Below are positions 7,234 through 16,957 of a DNA stretch of 64,000 nt, piece after piece. A model generated the notes under the pieces. It made no database searches and was not told the origin of the DNA. It was given only the letters and a program-made list of their open reading frames with translations. The DNA is from Xanthobacter aminoxidans (lineage in GTDB: Bacteria; Pseudomonadota; Alphaproteobacteria; Rhizobiales; Xanthobacteraceae). How positions within the stretch are numbered: the first letter of the stretch is position 1; each line of letters opens with the position of its first letter. The translations under genes were made by a program, and so were the position numbers. The stretch covers positions 124,001-188,000 of the forward strand of contig NZ_JAMJXC010000005.1 in NCBI RefSeq assembly GCF_023571765.1. Direction: 5' to 3'.

Positions 7234-7518
7234 TCAGCGGCCGGTGAAGGTCGGCGTGGTGCCGGGTGCCGGGCCGCGGGCGTTAGTGGGCCGGACGCGG
7301 CGCTTGGGGGCGGCGATCAGGCCTTCCCACTGGGCCTTCTTCCGGGCGGCCTTGCGATGCCGGCGAATCGCCTCGTCATGCTCGCGCGCCTTGCGCTCGG
7401 AAGGCTTCTCATAGGCCCGGCGCTGCTTCATCTCGCGGAAAACGCCCTCGCGCTGCATGCGCTTCTTGAGAACCTTGAGGGCCTGCTCAACATTGTTGTC
7501 TCTGACGAGAACCTGCAA
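7234..7518 (-). CDS. rpsU: 30S ribosomal protein bS21, with basic C-terminal extension
   Basis: A 94-residue bS21, a small-subunit protein near the mRNA exit/anti-Shine-Dalgarno site. The core ([20 protein letters not shown], then [13 protein letters not shown] and [11 protein letters not shown]) is an unmistakable match. After the usual 65-70 residues it continues with a basic, Pro-rich tail ending [11 protein letters not shown], an extension common in Hyphomicrobiales. The start codon is TTG (7518-7516), with a weak GGA-type ribosome site; no ATG or GTG fits the conserved MQVLVRDN start. The unusual codon may hold down synthesis. The gene stands alone between two convergent or distant neighbours. 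Confidence 0.95.
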   Translation of the reverse strand: MQVLVRDNNVEQALKVLKKRMQREGVFREMKQRRAYEKPSERKAREHDEAIRRHRKAARKKAQWEGLIAAPKRRVRPTNARGPAPGTTPTFTGR

Positions 7519-7655
7519 AAGATATCCAATCTGAAGGTCGTCCCGGGTCCCCGGCCAGATGTCTGACCGCTCGCCCGGATGCCGGCCGTGGCCGGTGTGT
7601 GGTGAGTGTAGAGCGATATGGCCGCTAAAGCGATGCGCCCGATTGCGTCATCGCC

Positions 7656-8471
7656 TCACGGGGCTTCCGGGGCTTCGACGGTCAACACCTTGAAGGAGGT
7701 GAGCGTCGACGGGCCAAAGGATGTCACGAGCGCCACATCGGTCGCGTCCCGCCCCCGTGCCATCAGGATGCGGCCGATGCGCGGCGTGTTGTGACGGGCG
7801 TCGAACGTGTACCACCGCCCGCCAAGATAGACCTCGAACCAAGCGCTGAAGTCCATGGGCGCCGGATCGGCGGGAACCCCGAAGTCGCCGAGATAGCCGG
7901 TGCAATAGCGGGCCGGGATGTTCATGCACCGGCACAAAGTGACGGCGAGATGGGCGAAGTCGCGGCACACGCCCTGCCGGCTGGTGTAGGCGTCGAAGGC
8001 GGTCTTCAGCGGGCTGGCGTGGGCATAGTTGAAGACGATATGGCCGTGGACGAAATCGCAGATCGCCTGCACCAGCGGCCAGCCCTTGGGCAGGTGGCCG
8101 AACTGCGACCAGGCAAACGCGCTCAGGCGATCGGTCTCGCAATAGCGGCTGCCCAGAAGGAAGAGGAGCACGTCCACCGGCAGGTCGCCGAGGGCATGCT
8201 GGGGCGCGTCGGGGGCGACGTCGTCGGGCAGCCCACTGTCGCGGATTTTGAAGTCCGTGCGCATGGTGAGCCCGCCGGCGGGCGCGGAGATGACGTGGCA
8301 GAAATTGCCGAAGCTGTCGTGATAGGTGTTGGCGGGAATCGGCGGGTCGAACATCACCCGGTCCGGATTCAGGAGATCGGTGATCCGGGAGGGATGGACA
8401 CTCAGGGTGAGAATCATGGGCGTCGGCTGCGGGCAGCCGTAGGTAATTTCGTAGCCGGCGTGAATCAGCAT
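7656..8471 (-). CDS. Transglutaminase-like cysteine peptidase-fold protein
   Basis: A 271-residue cytoplasmic protein (no signal peptide) of the bacterial transglutaminase-like family. The N-terminal beta domain (residues 1-80, ITYGCPQPTPMILTL) is of the kind found in bacterial transglutaminase N domains. The catalytic core begins near 130: GVCRDFAHLAVTLCRCMNIPAR holds the putative nucleophile Cys169, and WYTFDARHN holds the Asp (224). The position that is usually His in HAWFEVY is Ser (FSAWFEVYLGG), so the classical Cys-His-Asp triad is incomplete unless another His, such as His227, substitutes. Members are proteases, transglutaminases or peptide-binding proteins. It is divergent from an N-formylglutamate amidohydrolase-like gene. 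Confidence 0.8.
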   Translation of the reverse strand: MLIHAGYEITYGCPQPTPMILTLSVHPSRITDLLNPDRVMFDPPIPANTYHDSFGNFCHVISAPAGGLTMRTDFKIRDSGLPDDVAPDAPQHALGDLPVDVLLFLLGSRYCETDRLSAFAWSQFGHLPKGWPLVQAICDFVHGHIVFNYAHASPLKTAFDAYTSRQGVCRDFAHLAVTLCRCMNIPARYCTGYLGDFGVPADPAPMDFSAWFEVYLGGRWYTFDARHNTPRIGRILMARGRDATDVALVTSFGPSTLTSFKVLTVEAPEAP

Positions 8472-8575
8472 CTGGGCCTCAGCTCTGTGCGGACATGGCC
8501 CGCAGATCGGTTATGGTGCGCGCAGCCTCGGGGCTGTCGCGTCAGGTGCGTGGCCCGTGCCGGAAAGGTCCTGAC

Positions 8576-9394
8576 GTGAGCGCGCCTGTTTCCTTACTGA
8601 CGGCGGACGACATTCCGCCAGTCACTGTGATAAATCCCGAAGGGCGTTCCGCGTTCCTTATCGTCTCGGATCACGCGGGAAACAGGCTGCCCCGCTCGGT
8701 CGGAACGCTGGGCCTCCCGGCGGTGGACCGCGAGCGCCATATCGCGTGGGACATCGGCATTGCCGGCGTTTGCCATGCGCTTTCAGAATTACTCGATGCC
8801 ACGCTCATTCAACAGAACTATTCTCGCCTGCTGATCGACTGCAACCGGCCACTGGGCGCCGCGCAGTCCATCCCGGCGGAGAGTGATGCGTCGCCTGTTC
8901 CCGGCAATCAGGGGATCGGCGCGGCGGAGCGCCGGGCACGCGAGGCCGGGATCTTCCTGCCGTATCACGCGCGCATCGCGGCCGAACTCGACCGGCGGCA
9001 GGCCGCAGGCGCACCGGCCATCCTCCTCGCCATGCACAGTTTCACGCCGGTTTTCGCCGGCTTCGTGCGGCCATGGCACGCCGGCCTGCTCTATCATCGC
9101 GACAGCCGGTTCGCGCGGGCGCTCCTCCCCGTGCTGCGCGCCGATGCCGCGCTCATGGTGGGAGACAACGAGCCGTATGCGGTGAGCGAGGCGACGGACT
9201 GGACCATCCCGGAGCACGGCGAGCGGCGCGGCATTCCCCATGTGGGCATCGAGATCCGGCAGGATCTGGTTGCGGAGCCCGATGGCCAGCGGCAATGGGC
9301 CGAGCGGCTCGCACCGTTGTTCGTCGCCGCTGCCGCGCGGCTCGAGGAGACGGGAGAATTGGGTGCGGACCGCACGGCGCTGCTTCAGGAATAG
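8576..9394 (+). CDS. N-formylglutamate amidohydrolase family protein
   Basis: A 272-residue enzyme of the N-formylglutamate amidohydrolase (HutG/FGase) family, zinc-dependent hydrolases that release formate or an amine from N-acyl amino acids. Family signatures: AFLIVSDHAGNRLP, RHIAWDIGIAGV, YSRLLIDCNRP, AILLAMHSFTP, VGDNEPYAVSEATDWTIPEH and GIPHVGIEIRQDLV. The GTG at 8576 is chosen because GGAAAGGTC lies 7 nt upstream; an open frame extends to 8495 but its first 27 codons look non-coding. No other histidine-utilisation (hut) genes are nearby, so a role in histidine breakdown is not supported by context; these proteins often act on other N-formyl or N-acyl amino acids. Confidence 0.85.
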   Translation: MSAPVSLLTADDIPPVTVINPEGRSAFLIVSDHAGNRLPRSVGTLGLPAVDRERHIAWDIGIAGVCHALSELLDATLIQQNYSRLLIDCNRPLGAAQSIPAESDASPVPGNQGIGAAERRAREAGIFLPYHARIAAELDRRQAAGAPAILLAMHSFTPVFAGFVRPWHAGLLYHRDSRFARALLPVLRADAALMVGDNEPYAVSEATDWTIPEHGERRGIPHVGIEIRQDLVAEPDGQRQWAERLAPLFVAAAARLEETGELGADRTALLQE

Positions 9395-9536
9395 CCTTCA
9401 GCTACCCTCCGGCGGCGCGATCCTTGCTTGCCAATGGGGTCTGACTTTCGAGATCGAGGCTGACTTCCTCCGCTCGGCACATCAGATGGCCATCGCTCTC
9501 CTGCGCAGGCCATAGGCGCGAACGGGAAGTGTGAAC

Positions 9537-10898
9537 ATGGCCACGGTGCGGCAGCGCAGCGTCTGCGAATGGGACGATCTCGCACCTGAAGACATCGCCA
9601 TCGGCGCAATGCTCGCCGGCGAGGACGATCACCTGCTGCCGCCCTTCCATCTTCTGTCCACGCCCGGCGTGAGCGCGAAGCAGCAGCGGGCGTGTTCGGA
9701 ATTGTGGACCCGCGCGCGCCGGACCGCGGCCGGGGCGTCGGACCCCGGCCTACGCTATGCCTTCGATGACGGGCGTGGCCGGAAAATGCGCCTCGGCTAT
9801 CTCTCCAACGATTTCCAGGAACACGCCACCGCCCACCTTCTGATCGAGGTGCTGGAGGCACATGCCGGTGCGGATTTCGAGGTGCTTGCCTATTCCTTCG
9901 GCGCGGACGACGGCCAATCCATGCGCCGCCGGACCATGGCCGCCTGCGACCATTTCATCGACATCTCGGACATGGACGATCAGGCTGCGGCGACGCGCAT
10001 CCATGCCGACGGCGTGGACATTCTTATTGATCTGAAGGGGTTCACGTCAGGGGCGCGGAGCGGCATCGTCCTCCTGCGGCCGGCGCCGATCATCGTGAAC
10101 TATCTCGGCTATCCCGGCACCATGGGCGCAGGGATGTGCGACTACCTCATCACCGACCGCTTTCTCACGCCCGCCGCCAGCGCCCCGGACTATGCCGAGG
10201 CCCTGGCCTACATGCCGCATACCTATCACCCCCACGGCCGGCGGACGCCTCCGGGCACGCGGCCGGGGCGGCGGGAGGTCGGGTTGCCGGAGGAGGGCTT
10301 CGTCTTCTGCTGCTTCAACCAGCCCTACAAGATCTCCCCCGACATCTTCGCAATCTGGTGCCGGCTGCTGGCGCTGGTGCCCGACAGCGTGCTGTGGCTG
10401 CTCGACCATCCCCATGCCGCCGGCAACCTCCGTTCGGAGGCAATCCGCCATGGCGTGGATGCGCGGCGGCTGGTTTTTGGCGCAAACCTGCCACAGGCGG
10501 CCCATCTCGCCCGGCTCCAGCTCGCCGACCTGATGCTCGATACCGCGCCATTCAATGCGCACACCACGGCGAGCGACGCGCTCTGGGCCGGAGTGCCGAT
10601 CGTGACTTGTCCGGGGGAAACCTTTCCGTCGCGGGTGGCAGGCTCCATCCTGCACGCGGTCGGTCTCGGCGAACTGGTCGCCGAGGACCACGCCGGCTAT
10701 TTCGAACTGGCGTACGACATAGCCACGGAGCCCGGCCGCCTCGCGGCCCTCAAGGCGCGGCTGGACGCCAACCGGCTGGAGACGCCTCTGTTCGACGTGT
10801 CGGCCTACACCCTGGCCCTCGAAGGCCTCTACCGGGCGATGATCGTCCGCCACCGCGACCGGCTGCAACCCGCCACCATCGGTGCGTCCGCACCCTGA
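9537..10898 (+). CDS. GT41 O-GlcNAc-transferase-like glycosyltransferase (SPINDLY type) lacking TPRs
   Basis: A 453-residue protein equal to the catalytic half of bacterial OGT/SPINDLY-like GT41 glycosyltransferases, which move a sugar from a nucleotide-sugar to Ser/Thr of proteins or to a glycan. Key parts: RLGYLSNDFQEHATAHLL with the conserved His, IVNYLGYPGTMGAGMCDYLITD-type motif (10098-10160), VFCCFNQPYKISPDIF, and a C-terminal GT-B nucleotide domain (APFNAHTTASDALWAGVPIVT). Relatives normally carry an N-terminal TPR superhelix for substrate binding; here only about 60 residues precede the catalytic domain. ATG 9537 follows GGGAAG by 8 nt; GTG 9531 is possible. The upstream 136 bp show no remnant TPR codons that I can recognise. 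Confidence 0.85.
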   Translation: MATVRQRSVCEWDDLAPEDIAIGAMLAGEDDHLLPPFHLLSTPGVSAKQQRACSELWTRARRTAAGASDPGLRYAFDDGRGRKMRLGYLSNDFQEHATAHLLIEVLEAHAGADFEVLAYSFGADDGQSMRRRTMAACDHFIDISDMDDQAAATRIHADGVDILIDLKGFTSGARSGIVLLRPAPIIVNYLGYPGTMGAGMCDYLITDRFLTPAASAPDYAEALAYMPHTYHPHGRRTPPGTRPGRREVGLPEEGFVFCCFNQPYKISPDIFAIWCRLLALVPDSVLWLLDHPHAAGNLRSEAIRHGVDARRLVFGANLPQAAHLARLQLADLMLDTAPFNAHTTASDALWAGVPIVTCPGETFPSRVAGSILHAVGLGELVAEDHAGYFELAYDIATEPGRLAALKARLDANRLETPLFDVSAYTLALEGLYRAMIVRHRDRLQPATIGASAP

Positions 10899-10958
10899 GC
10901 GCGGCGAATTCCGTTGCTTGCCGCGTTCGGACGCGCCCGGCGGGGCGGGATGCCGGCG

Positions 10959-12476
<1,518 letters not shown>

Positions 12477-12480
<4 letters not shown>

Positions 12481-13526
12481 GGGTTCGCTCCCATCTTGGC
12501 AGGCATCACGTCCGTCGGCTTGTCGCCGGCCTTGCGGCGGGCGGCGATGCGTTCGCCGAGGCCTTCCAATGCCGGCACGATGCCGCGCGGCATGAGGAAC
12601 AGGATGGCGATGAGGATGGCGCCGTAGACGATCCACTGGGCTTCCGGCGCCATCACCGGGCGCAGCGCCACCGGCAGCAGGCCGAACAGGATGCCGCCCA
12701 CCAGCGGCCCCGCCAGAGTGCCCTTTCCGCCGGACACCACCATGATGACCATGGTGACGGTGTAGGAGAACAGGAACACGTCCGGATCGATGATGCGGAT
12801 GTAGTGGGCATAAAGGCTGCCGGCCGCCCCCGCCATGGCGGCGGAAATGGTGGCCGCGACGGTGAGCGTGCGCGTCGCGTTGATGCCGAGGGACAACGCG
12901 AGGGATTCGTTCTCCTTCAGCCCCCGCATGGCCCGGCCGAAGCGCGAGGCGACGAGGCGCGCGATGAGGAGATAGCTCGCCACCGCCACCGCCAGCACCA
13001 GATAATAGTTCTGCATCTTGGAGCGCAGCGCCACGTCGCCGAGGCCCGGCACCGGCAGCACCATGTTGGGAATGGCGGTGAGGGCGAGGGGGCCCTGTGT
13101 CAGCTCCACCCAGTTCAGCGCGACGAGCCGCACCACCTCGGCGAATGAGATGGTGACGATGACGAAATAGGCGCCGCGCACCCGGAACGAGAGCCGGCCG
13201 ATGAGATAGCCGGCGAGCCCCGTGATCAGGATGGCGAGCAGGAAGCCGAGGAGCGGCGCGCCGCCCTCGTGGGTTACGCGCAGGCCGAAGGGCAGGCTCA
13301 CGTCGAAGCCCAGCGCGGTGAGCGCGCTCACATAGGCGCCGATGCCGAAGAAGGCCACATGCCCGAGGCTGAGCTGCCCGGTGAAGCCGAGCAGTAGATT
13401 GAGGCTCATGGCGCAGATGGTGAGGATGCCCGTGATGATGAGGGCATTCAGCAGATAGGGGTCGGTCAGGCCGAGCGGCAGCAGGGCGAAGACGACGAGG
13501 AAGAGGGGGGCGATGAAGCGCGTCAT
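12477..13526 (-). CDS. livM: Branched-chain amino-acid type ABC transporter permease LivM
   Basis: A 349-residue integral-membrane permease. The family core MSLNLLLGFTGQLSLGHVAFFG is present near residues 40-60, with GRAMRGLKENESLALSLGIN (the EAA-like coupling loop) and VVSGGKGTLAGPLVGG in the C-terminal half. Roughly eight to ten membrane segments are expected. Start ATG 13526 overlaps the livH stop (ATGA). The C-terminal tail after residue 325 is soluble and Lys/Pro-rich. It forms the channel with LivH. Confidence 0.93.
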
Positions 13527-14395
13527 CCGATCCGCTCCGCACGCGCGAACAGGCCGGTGGGCTTCACCAGCAGAACTGCGATGATGATGAGGAAGCCCAT
13601 GGCGTCGCGATATCCCGAGGAGATGTAGCCGGCGCCCAGCTCCTCGGCGAAGGCGAGGATGAAGCCGCCGATGGTGGCGCCCGAGATGGAGCCGAGGCCG
13701 CCGAGAATGACGATGGCGAAGGCCTTCACCGCGGCGAGGTCGCCCATCTGCGGCGTCACCACATAGACCGGCCCGAGCAGCGCGCCGGCCGCCGATGCCA
13801 GCGCCGAGCCGATGGCGAAGGTGGCGGTGTAGATGAGGGAGACGTTGACGCCCATGAGCGACGCCGTGTCGTGGTCCTGGAAGGTGGCGCGCATGGCGCG
13901 GCCGAGCTTGGTGCCGTTGATGGTGAAATAGGTGATGGCGATGAGCGCCACCGCCGCGCACAGCACGAACAGGTTCACGTAGGAGAGCGACACCGGCCCG
14001 AAGGTGAGCGGCTGCGCCGGGAAGGGCGTCGGCACGGCCTTGGCAACGCCGCCGAAGATCCAGAGCGTGCCCGACTGCATGATGATGCCGGCGCCGATCA
14101 TCACCAGCATGGTGGTGTCGATGTCGGAGCGCCGCAGCGGCCGCAGCAAAGTGAATTCGATGAACGCGCCGACCAGGAGGCCCGCCACGAGGGCCACCGG
14201 CAGCGCGACGAAGAAGTTCAGCCCCAGCGCCACCGCCGCCAGATACATGGCGTAGCCGCCGAAGGTGTAGAGGGCACCATGGGTGAAGTTCACCACGTTC
14301 ATGATGCCGAAGATCAAGGTGAGGCCGATGCCCAGCAGCGCATAGGTGCCGCCGAGCACCAGCGCGTTGAAGATGTGTTGCAGCAATTGGTCCAT
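13523..14395 (-). CDS. livH: Branched-chain amino-acid type ABC transporter permease LivH
   Basis: A 290-residue inner-membrane permease of the LivH class: GIMNVVNFTHGALYTFGGY near residue 45, the coupling-loop GRAMRATFQDHDTASLMGVN, and VVILGGLGSISGATIGGF. The chosen ATG (14395) gives the usual MDQLLQHIFNALVLGGTYAL start; an open frame to 14431 adds 12 residues with no family match. It lies 152 bp after the binding-protein gene of the same operon; that gap carries a stable stem-loop. Confidence 0.93.
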   Translation of the reverse strand: MDQLLQHIFNALVLGGTYALLGIGLTLIFGIMNVVNFTHGALYTFGGYAMYLAAVALGLNFFVALPVALVAGLLVGAFIEFTLLRPLRRSDIDTTMLVMIGAGIIMQSGTLWIFGGVAKAVPTPFPAQPLTFGPVSLSYVNLFVLCAAVALIAITYFTINGTKLGRAMRATFQDHDTASLMGVNVSLIYTATFAIGSALASAAGALLGPVYVVTPQMGDLAAVKAFAIVILGGLGSISGATIGGFILAFAEELGAGYISSGYRDAMGFLIIIAVLLVKPTGLFARAERIG

Positions 14396-14509
14396 CTGGC
14401 CTGTCCGGTCTGGCGTTCGGGGCTGAAGCATGTCCGCTCGGCGAGAGCGGGGTGAGGGCGGGCGGCGTGGCCGGGCAGTCGGTCCCGCGCGCCCGCCTTC
14501 ACCCCGACG

Positions 14510-14529
14510 CCCCCGCCCGAAGGCGGGGG
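14510..14529 (-). promoter_or_regulatory. UUCG-capped stem-loop between binding-protein gene and livH
   Basis: CCCCCGCC and GGCGGGGG form a perfect 8-bp GC stem. On the minus-strand transcript the loop reads UUCG closed by C-G, the most stable RNA tetraloop type. It lies 18 bp after the stop of the binding-protein gene and before livH. No U-run follows, so partial termination or 3-prime end protection of the binding-protein message is more likely than full stop. Confidence 0.6.
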
Positions 14530-14547
14530 AATGCGCGAGGCGCCGGA

Positions 14548-15708
14548 TCAGCCGCCGAGCTGAACCTGGTTCACCTTTCCGCCGGAAATCTCGATGATGT
14601 AGACGTTGGGCTTGGACTGGCCGCTCTCCTTGCCCGCCGGGCCGCTCTTGTTGAACTTGATGGGGCCGTTGAGGCCCTTGAAGTCCACCTTCCAGAAGCC
14701 CTTCTGGATGGAGGCGGGATCGGTGCCGCCGCCCGCCGCGATGGCGGCCGCGACCGTGCGGATGCCGTCATAGCCGCGGAAGCTCTCGGTGGCGCCGGCG
14801 AAGTCGAAGCCGCGCTTCTTCCACTCGCTGAGGAAATAGGCGGTGGCCTCGGGGTTCGGGGTCTTCTCCGGCCACCAGGGCAGGAAGGTGGTCAGGTGCA
14901 TGGTGCCGTCCGCCGCAGCGCCGGCCTGGGCGATGATCTGGTCGGGGTTCTGCGAGCCGCCGGTGGTGATGATGCGCTTCTTCAGGCCGAGGGCCGCCAT
15001 CTGCTTGAACAGGAGGGTGAGCTGATCCACGGCGCTCGTCACCATGATGGTGTCGGCGTCGGAGGCCTTCAGCTTGGCGAGCTGGGCGCTCATGTCCTGG
15101 GCCGACTGGTCCATGGTCTCCACGAGGCCGACCTCGACGCCGTTGGCCTTCAGCATCTTGGAGAAGTCGGCGGCGGCGCCGCGGCCCCAGTCATTGTTGA
15201 TGACGAGAAAGTCCACCTTCTTCAGGCCGAGCTTCTTGACGCTGGGCTCGAACGCCTCGGCTTCCACGGAGGAGGGCGGCGAGATGCGGAAGATGAAGGG
15301 GTTGCCGGAGGTGGTGATCTTGCCGGAGGAGGAGGTCTCCACCAGCATGGGCACGGAATATTCCTCCAGCTTCGGCATGGTGGCCAGCGTCAGCGAGGAG
15401 CCCCAGGCGCCCATCAGCACCGGCACCTTGTCGGAGGTGATGAGCTTTTCCGCCACCGAGGCGGCCTCGGTCGGGTTGCTCTTGTTGTCCTCGATGACCA
15501 GCTCGACTTTCTTGCCGAGAATGCCGCCCTTGGCGTTGATCTCGTCGGCGGCGATCTTGGCGCCGTTCACCACATAGGTGCCGGAGGCCGCGAAGGCACC
15601 GGTGAGGGGCTCGTTGACGCCGATCTTGATGGTGTCGGCGGCGAAGGCCGTGCCGGCGAGAAGGCTGAAGGCGAGAGCGGCGAGTGTCGTCCGGCGTGAC
15701 ATCAACAT
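14548..15708 (-). CDS. Periplasmic binding protein of Liv-type ABC transporter
   Basis: A 386-residue exported solute-binding protein of the Leu/Ile/Val-binding (Peripla_BP_6) class. Signal peptide MLMSRRTTLAALAFSLLAGT with cleavage after AFA; the mature protein begins ADTIKIGVNEPLTGAFAASG, the standard opening. Other family stretches: GAKIAADEINAKGGILGKKV and NPTEAASVAEKLI. Start ATG 15708 has GGAGACC upstream; ATG 15702 is an alternative. It sits 34 bp after the molybdenum-hydroxylase genes and before livHMGF, so it probably captures the substrate of that hydroxylase pathway, perhaps an aromatic or N-heterocyclic acid rather than an amino acid (inference from context). Confidence 0.9.
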   Translation of the reverse strand: MLMSRRTTLAALAFSLLAGTAFAADTIKIGVNEPLTGAFAASGTYVVNGAKIAADEINAKGGILGKKVELVIEDNKSNPTEAASVAEKLITSDKVPVLMGAWGSSLTLATMPKLEEYSVPMLVETSSSGKITTSGNPFIFRISPPSSVEAEAFEPSVKKLGLKKVDFLVINNDWGRGAAADFSKMLKANGVEVGLVETMDQSAQDMSAQLAKLKASDADTIMVTSAVDQLTLLFKQMAALGLKKRIITTGGSQNPDQIIAQAGAAADGTMHLTTFLPWWPEKTPNPEATAYFLSEWKKRGFDFAGATESFRGYDGIRTVAAAIAAGGGTDPASIQKGFWKVDFKGLNGPIKFNKSGPAGKESGQSKPNVYIIEISGGKVNQVQLGG

Positions 15709-15742
15709 GGTTGGTCTCCAGTCTCGAGAAGGGCAGTCAGGG

Positions 15743-16957
15743 TCAAGAAGTGGGACCGCCACGGCGCCACAGGCGGCCAAGGCGGTCGGAAACGAGCGAG
15801 ATGAGAAGCTTGAGCGGATCGAGGCCGCGCTCCTGCGTCGGCGAGGGCTGCGTGCCGCCGAGGCGGGCCTCAAGGTTGGCTGCAAACTCGGCGATGAGAC
15901 GGCCCGCCACCTCGCGCACCAGGCCGGGGCGGCCGAACTGGGCGAGCGGCCCCTTCAGCGTGTAACCCACGTCGAGCACCACGCGGGCGGTGCCGGGTGT
16001 TGCGCCGTCCGTCACGCGATAGCGGATGAGGCCTTCCGTGCGCGAGCGCCCGTCGGCCCCCGCGCCATGGATGGTGCCGCTCTTCGTCGCGTCGTCGCGG
16101 CCGATGCGGGCGCTGCCGCGAAAGGTGGTGGCGATGGGGCCGAGCTTCACCCGCATGCCACCTTCCACCTTTTCAGGCGAGGGCATGGCATCGATGACCG
16201 CGCCGGGCAGGCAGGCGGCCACCTCCTCAATGCGGCCGAAGAAGGCGAACACCTCGGCCGGCGGGAAGGGCACCTCGAAGCTCTGCTCGAAGCTGTGGGC
16301 GGGGGTAAAATCCTCGGCGAGAGAGGTGGTGGTTGCCGAGGGCGCCGCTGCGGTCGCGACGGTGGTCGGCAAAGCGGCGGAAACCGCGCCGCCAGCCCGC
16401 GCGCCCACCGGGCCGAGAGGCCGCTCGGCGGTCATCGGGCCGATGCCCTGCGCCCGCCGCGCTGATATGACGGAGGCCACCGCCTTCACGATGCCCGCAT
16501 AGCCGGTGCAGCGGCAGAGATTGCCGGCGAGGCCGAGGCGGATGCGCGTCTCGTCCGCTTCCGGAAGGCGCAGCACCAGGTCGCGGGCCGAGACGAGCAT
16601 CCCCGGCGTGCAGAAGCCGCACTGGAGCGCGTGCTCGCGATTGAAGGCGGCGCGCAGCTCGGCGGTGACGGGATCGTCGTCCAGCCCCTCGATGGTGATG
16701 ACATCCGCCCCCTGGCAGGCGCCGGCGAAGGAGAGGCACGCACGCGCCGGCTCGCCATCCACGAGGATGGTACAGGCGCCGCACACGCCGTGCTCGCAGC
16801 CGAGATGGGTGCCGGTGAGGTTCAGCGTGTCGCGCACGAAATCGGCGAGGTTGGTGCGCCCCTCCGCCTCGGCCGTCACGGGGCGGCCGTTGAGGGTCAG
16901 CGAAATCATGCGGGACGCGCCCATGGCGATTGTCTCGGGCCTTGGCGAAGCGGTCAT
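15743..16957 (-). CDS. Molybdenum hydroxylase [2Fe-2S] subunit fused to a CoxG/SRPBCC domain
   Basis: A 404-residue two-domain protein. Residues about 17-165 are the small subunit of xanthine-oxidase-family hydroxylases: plant-type cluster ligands in GCEHGVCGACTILVDG and second-cluster ligands in QCGFCTPGM and NLCRCTGYAGIV. After an Ala/Pro/Thr-rich linker (about 170-215), residues 216-365 form a CoxG-like SRPBCC domain (FEVPFPPAEVFAFFGRIEEV, CLPGAVIDAM, GGMRVKLGPI, TLKGPLAQFGRPGLV). A basic amphipathic tail (LKLLISLVSDRLGRLWRRGG) ends it. In CO dehydrogenase, CoxG is a separate protein needed for membrane association; here it is built into the electron-transfer subunit. Start ATG 16957 overlaps the upstream stop (ATGA). 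Confidence 0.9.
   Translation of the reverse strand: MTASPRPETIAMGASRMISLTLNGRPVTAEAEGRTNLADFVRDTLNLTGTHLGCEHGVCGACTILVDGEPARACLSFAGACQGADVITIEGLDDDPVTAELRAAFNREHALQCGFCTPGMLVSARDLVLRLPEADETRIRLGLAGNLCRCTGYAGIVKAVASVISARRAQGIGPMTAERPLGPVGARAGGAVSAALPTTVATAAAPSATTTSLAEDFTPAHSFEQSFEVPFPPAEVFAFFGRIEEVAACLPGAVIDAMPSPEKVEGGMRVKLGPIATTFRGSARIGRDDATKSGTIHGAGADGRSRTEGLIRYRVTDGATPGTARVVLDVGYTLKGPLAQFGRPGLVREVAGRLIAEFAANLEARLGGTQPSPTQERGLDPLKLLISLVSDRLGRLWRRGGPTS

Noticed and set aside
8576-9394. A histidine-utilisation (hut) locus
   Set aside because: Only the N-formylglutamate amidohydrolase-like gene is present; no hutH, hutU, hutI or hutC nearby.
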